NCBI RefSeq assembly: GCF_009724245.1 | Contig: NZ_WNNK01000002.1 | Coordinates: 62,001-126,000, forward strand | Direction of reading: 5' to 3' | DNA from: Pseudomonas spelaei | GTDB lineage: Bacteria; Pseudomonadota; Gammaproteobacteria; Pseudomonadales; Pseudomonadaceae | DNA length: 64,000 bases | Part shown: positions 62,469 through 64,000 of the stretch, one piece after another | Position numbering within the stretch: the first letter of the stretch is position 1 | Layout: each line of letters starts with the position of its first letter | Notes under the pieces: generated by a model | The model's database searches: none | Told to the model about the DNA's origin: nothing | The model's input: the letters and a program-made list of their open reading frames with translations, nothing else | Program-made: the position numbers and the translations under genes

Positions 62469-63251
62469 ATGCGTAAACAATTGATGATCCCTGCCCTGCT
62501 GGCGATGAGCGTTGCCCTGGCGGCCTGTTCCACCCCGCCGAACGCAAACCTGGAAAACGCACGGACCAACTTCTCGGCCCTGCAAGCCAACCCGCAAGCC
62601 ACCAAAGTCGCGGCACTGGAAACCAAGGATGCCAGCGACTGGCTGGACAAGGCCGACAAGGCCTATCGTGACAACGATGACGAGAAGAAAGTCGACCAGT
62701 TGGCCTACCTGACCAACCAGCGCGTTGAAGTCGCCAAGGACACCATCGCCCTGCGCACCTCAGAAGCCCAGTTGAAAAACGCCGGTGACCAACGTGCCCG
62801 CGCGCTGCTCGAAGCCCGTGACGCGCAGATCAAGCAACTGCAAAACAGCTTGAACGCCAAGCAGACTGATCGCGGTACCTTGGTGACTTTCGGTGACGTG
62901 CTGTTTGCCACCAACAAGTCCGATCTGAAATCCAGCGGCCTGGTAAACATCACCAAACTGGGGCAGTTCCTGCGGGAAAATCCGGACCGTAAAGTGATTG
63001 TCGAAGGCTACACCGACAGCACCGGCTCCAACGCCTACAACCAGAGCCTGTCGGAGCGCCGTGCGGCTTCCGTACAGCGTGCACTGGCTCAACAAGGCGT
63101 GGATATTTCGCGCATCGTGACCCAGGGCTATGGCAAGGAATACCCGGTTGCCGACAACGGCAGCGTTTCGGGCCGTGCCATGAACCGCCGTGTTGAAGTG
63201 ACCATTTCCAACGACAACCAGCCGGTCAAACCGCGTTCGTCGATCCAGTAA
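62469..63251 (+). CDS. lptF: OmpA-family lipoprotein LptF
   Basis: This outer-membrane lipoprotein has 260 residues: lipobox LAAC (Cys20), an N-terminal DUF4398-like coiled region (about 25-140), then a C-terminal OmpA peptidoglycan-binding domain (VTFGDVLFATNKSDLKSSG; VEGYTDSTGSNAYNQSLSERRA; NRRVEVTI). Size and position match LptF (PA3692) of P. aeruginosa, an AlgU-dependent lipotoxin linked to envelope strength and stress survival. A terminator follows. Confidence 0.9.
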   Translation: MRKQLMIPALLAMSVALAACSTPPNANLENARTNFSALQANPQATKVAALETKDASDWLDKADKAYRDNDDEKKVDQLAYLTNQRVEVAKDTIALRTSEAQLKNAGDQRARALLEARDAQIKQLQNSLNAKQTDRGTLVTFGDVLFATNKSDLKSSGLVNITKLGQFLRENPDRKVIVEGYTDSTGSNAYNQSLSERRAASVQRALAQQGVDISRIVTQGYGKEYPVADNGSVSGRAMNRRVEVTISNDNQPVKPRSSIQ

Positions 63252-63261
63252 CGGATTGACA

Positions 63262-63288
63262 GGAAGCCCCACTGATTGATGGGGCTTC
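63262..63288 (+). terminator. Terminator-like hairpin after lptF
   Basis: GGAAGCCCCA, an eight-base loop and TGGGGCTTCC form a 10-bp stem 11 bp after the lptF stop codon. It is followed by AACAATG without a T run; the second hairpin 10 bp downstream is the better terminator. Confidence 0.6.
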
Positions 63289-63296
63289 CAACAATG

Positions 63297-63326
63297 AGCC
63301 TCCTTCAGTGCAAGGGGGCTTTTTTA
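63297..63326 (+). terminator. Second terminator after lptF
   Basis: AGCCTCCTT, a six-base loop and AAGGGGGCT pair (one G-T wobble) and are followed by TTTTT. It ends just before the 3' end of the convergent 99-residue gene. Confidence 0.75.
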
Positions 63327-63328
63327 CT

Positions 63329-63628
63329 TTATCCGAATTGAACTGGGTTATTGTTGTCCTGCGGCATCATACCCTGCAGGTTTTGTTGATTCATCGGGTC
63401 CATAGCTCCGGATTGGCCTCCTGCGTTGCCACCCTGACTGCCACCGCCACCTTGGGCACCGCCACCACCTTGAGCACCACCACCACCTTGGGCACCACCC
63501 ATCATCATTTCCAGGAGTTTTTTAAGCATCTCAGGGTCCATGCCCTGCTGCTGCTCCTGCCCCAGGCCCATGTTCTGACCCAGCCCCTGCATGCCACCCA
63601 TACCACCAACGCCCATACCCATATACAC
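63329..63628 (-). CDS. Gly/Gln/Met-rich, harpin-like protein, 99 residues
   Basis: No named family recognised. Residues 1-30 are Gly/Met-rich (MGMGVGGMGGMQGLGQNMGL); 30-43 form a short helix (MDPEMLKKLLEMMM); 44-75 are Gly-rich repeats GGGGAQ; the tail is Gln/Asn-rich (MNQQNLQGMMPQDNNNP). There is no Cys, and Trp is absent. Composition resembles harpins and other secreted Gly-rich proteins. GTGAGGTG precedes the ATG by 7 bp, supporting translation. Without a type III system nearby, export is uncertain. Confidence 0.55.
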   Translation of the reverse strand: MYMGMGVGGMGGMQGLGQNMGLGQEQQQGMDPEMLKKLLEMMMGGAQGGGGAQGGGGAQGGGGSQGGNAGGQSGAMDPMNQQNLQGMMPQDNNNPVQFG

Positions 63629-63750
63629 ACCTCACAGTTAACTATTCATAAGTTTTTTATCAGCTGCGCTGACAATCCGTTCAGTGGTCTCTTACACGAT
63701 ATGGTTCCGAGCTTCTGATAGGCAGGTAGGAACCGAGCCTATTCCTACGG

Positions 63751-64000
63751 CTATTGCTCAAGCTGCGGCGTTTCCTGCCCCATGCACCGCACAGCCTGTT
63801 TCTTGCTGTTCACCAGCACACCGGTCAGGCCTTTCTGCTCGGTGTCGAACAGCACCAACACACCATCGACGCATTGCGCCACCTGGGCTGCCGGAGTCAG
63901 GGAGATTTTGTAATCCTCACCTGGCACAGTCTTGAGCATGGTGAAATCACTGAGCAGCAACGCATCCTCCGGCTTGGCGAAATGCAGATAGCCGTAGTAC
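63751..64000 (-). CDS. Hypothetical protein, C-terminal part (cut by window edge)
   Basis: The open frame runs from the window edge to 63751, giving about 83 C-terminal residues, beginning YYGYLHFAKPEDALLLSD, with a predominantly beta pattern (VAQCVDGVLVLFDTEQKGL). Two Cys are present. No family recognised. A TTG at 63960 is a possible internal start, but the frame is open further upstream, so the real start is outside the window. It lies 123 bp upstream of the harpin-like gene. Confidence 0.6.
   Translation of the reverse strand, partial: YYGYLHFAKPEDALLLSDFTMLKTVPGEDYKISLTPAAQVAQCVDGVLVLFDTEQKGLTGVLVNSKKQAVRCMGQETPQLEQ

Overview
The window is a chromosomal segment of a fluorescent pseudomonad, most likely of the Pseudomonas fluorescens group. 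The gene order follows, with small interruptions, what I recall of the P. aeruginosa segment from eno through kdsA, pyrG, dnaE, the lpx and bam genes, rpsB, map, glnD, the dap genes, plsB, mexJK/mexL, adk and ppc to lptF. High-GC codon use and the REP sequence GTGGGAGC(G/T)GGCTTGCC(C/T)GCGAT also point to this group. Species cannot be fixed from the sequence alone. No rRNA, tRNA, CRISPR array, prophage or complete insertion sequence was seen.

Positions 1 to 24.5 kb, all on the minus strand, form one long housekeeping block read from rpsB towards eno: rpsB-tsf-pyrH-frr (translation, UMP kinase), uppS-cdsA-dxr (lipid carrier, phospholipid and isoprenoid precursors), rseP-bamA-skp (envelope protease, outer-membrane protein assembly), lpxD-fabZ-lpxA-lpxB-rnhB (lipid A and fatty acids), then dnaE, accA, tilS, pyrG, kdsA and the start of eno. 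Overlapping start/stop codons mark the tightly coupled stretches, and hairpin terminators separate several sub-blocks. A divergent regulatory region at 24.4-24.76 kb, with a candidate ribosomal protein S2 leader RNA, separates this block from map and glnD on the plus strand.

Positions 24.7 to 46 kb are mostly plus-strand metabolic genes: map, glnD, dapC, dapD, dapE (lysine/peptidoglycan precursor branch), csdA-csdE with tcdA (sulfur transfer, t6A37 modification), an NdvB-like GH17-GT2 glucan synthase, rlmA, a cold-shock gene and plsB. Five inverted REP pairs lie between genes, one near 5 kb and four between 28 and 43 kb. A small AT-rich accessory patch at 29.7-31.55 kb interrupts this part. 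It holds two astacin-like zinc metallopeptidases and, between them, a decayed fragment of an antiporter gene homologous to the intact antiporter next door. This looks like an old tandem duplication.

Positions 46 to 64 kb hold small envelope proteins, a mexJK-like efflux operon with its divergent mexL-like repressor and operator palindromes, rsmJ, a protein with an internal 61-residue duplication, tsaB, adk, ppc and the DUF4398/OmpA lipoprotein pair ending in lptF. Lineage-specific small genes sit at 47.2-48.1 kb (an Asn-rich 63-residue protein and a 153-residue membrane/Pro-Ala protein) and at 63.3 kb (a Gly/Gln/Met-rich, harpin-like 99-residue protein). The accessory metallopeptidases and these small low-complexity proteins are the least explained content. 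I did not see a clear multi-gene defence or secretion system.
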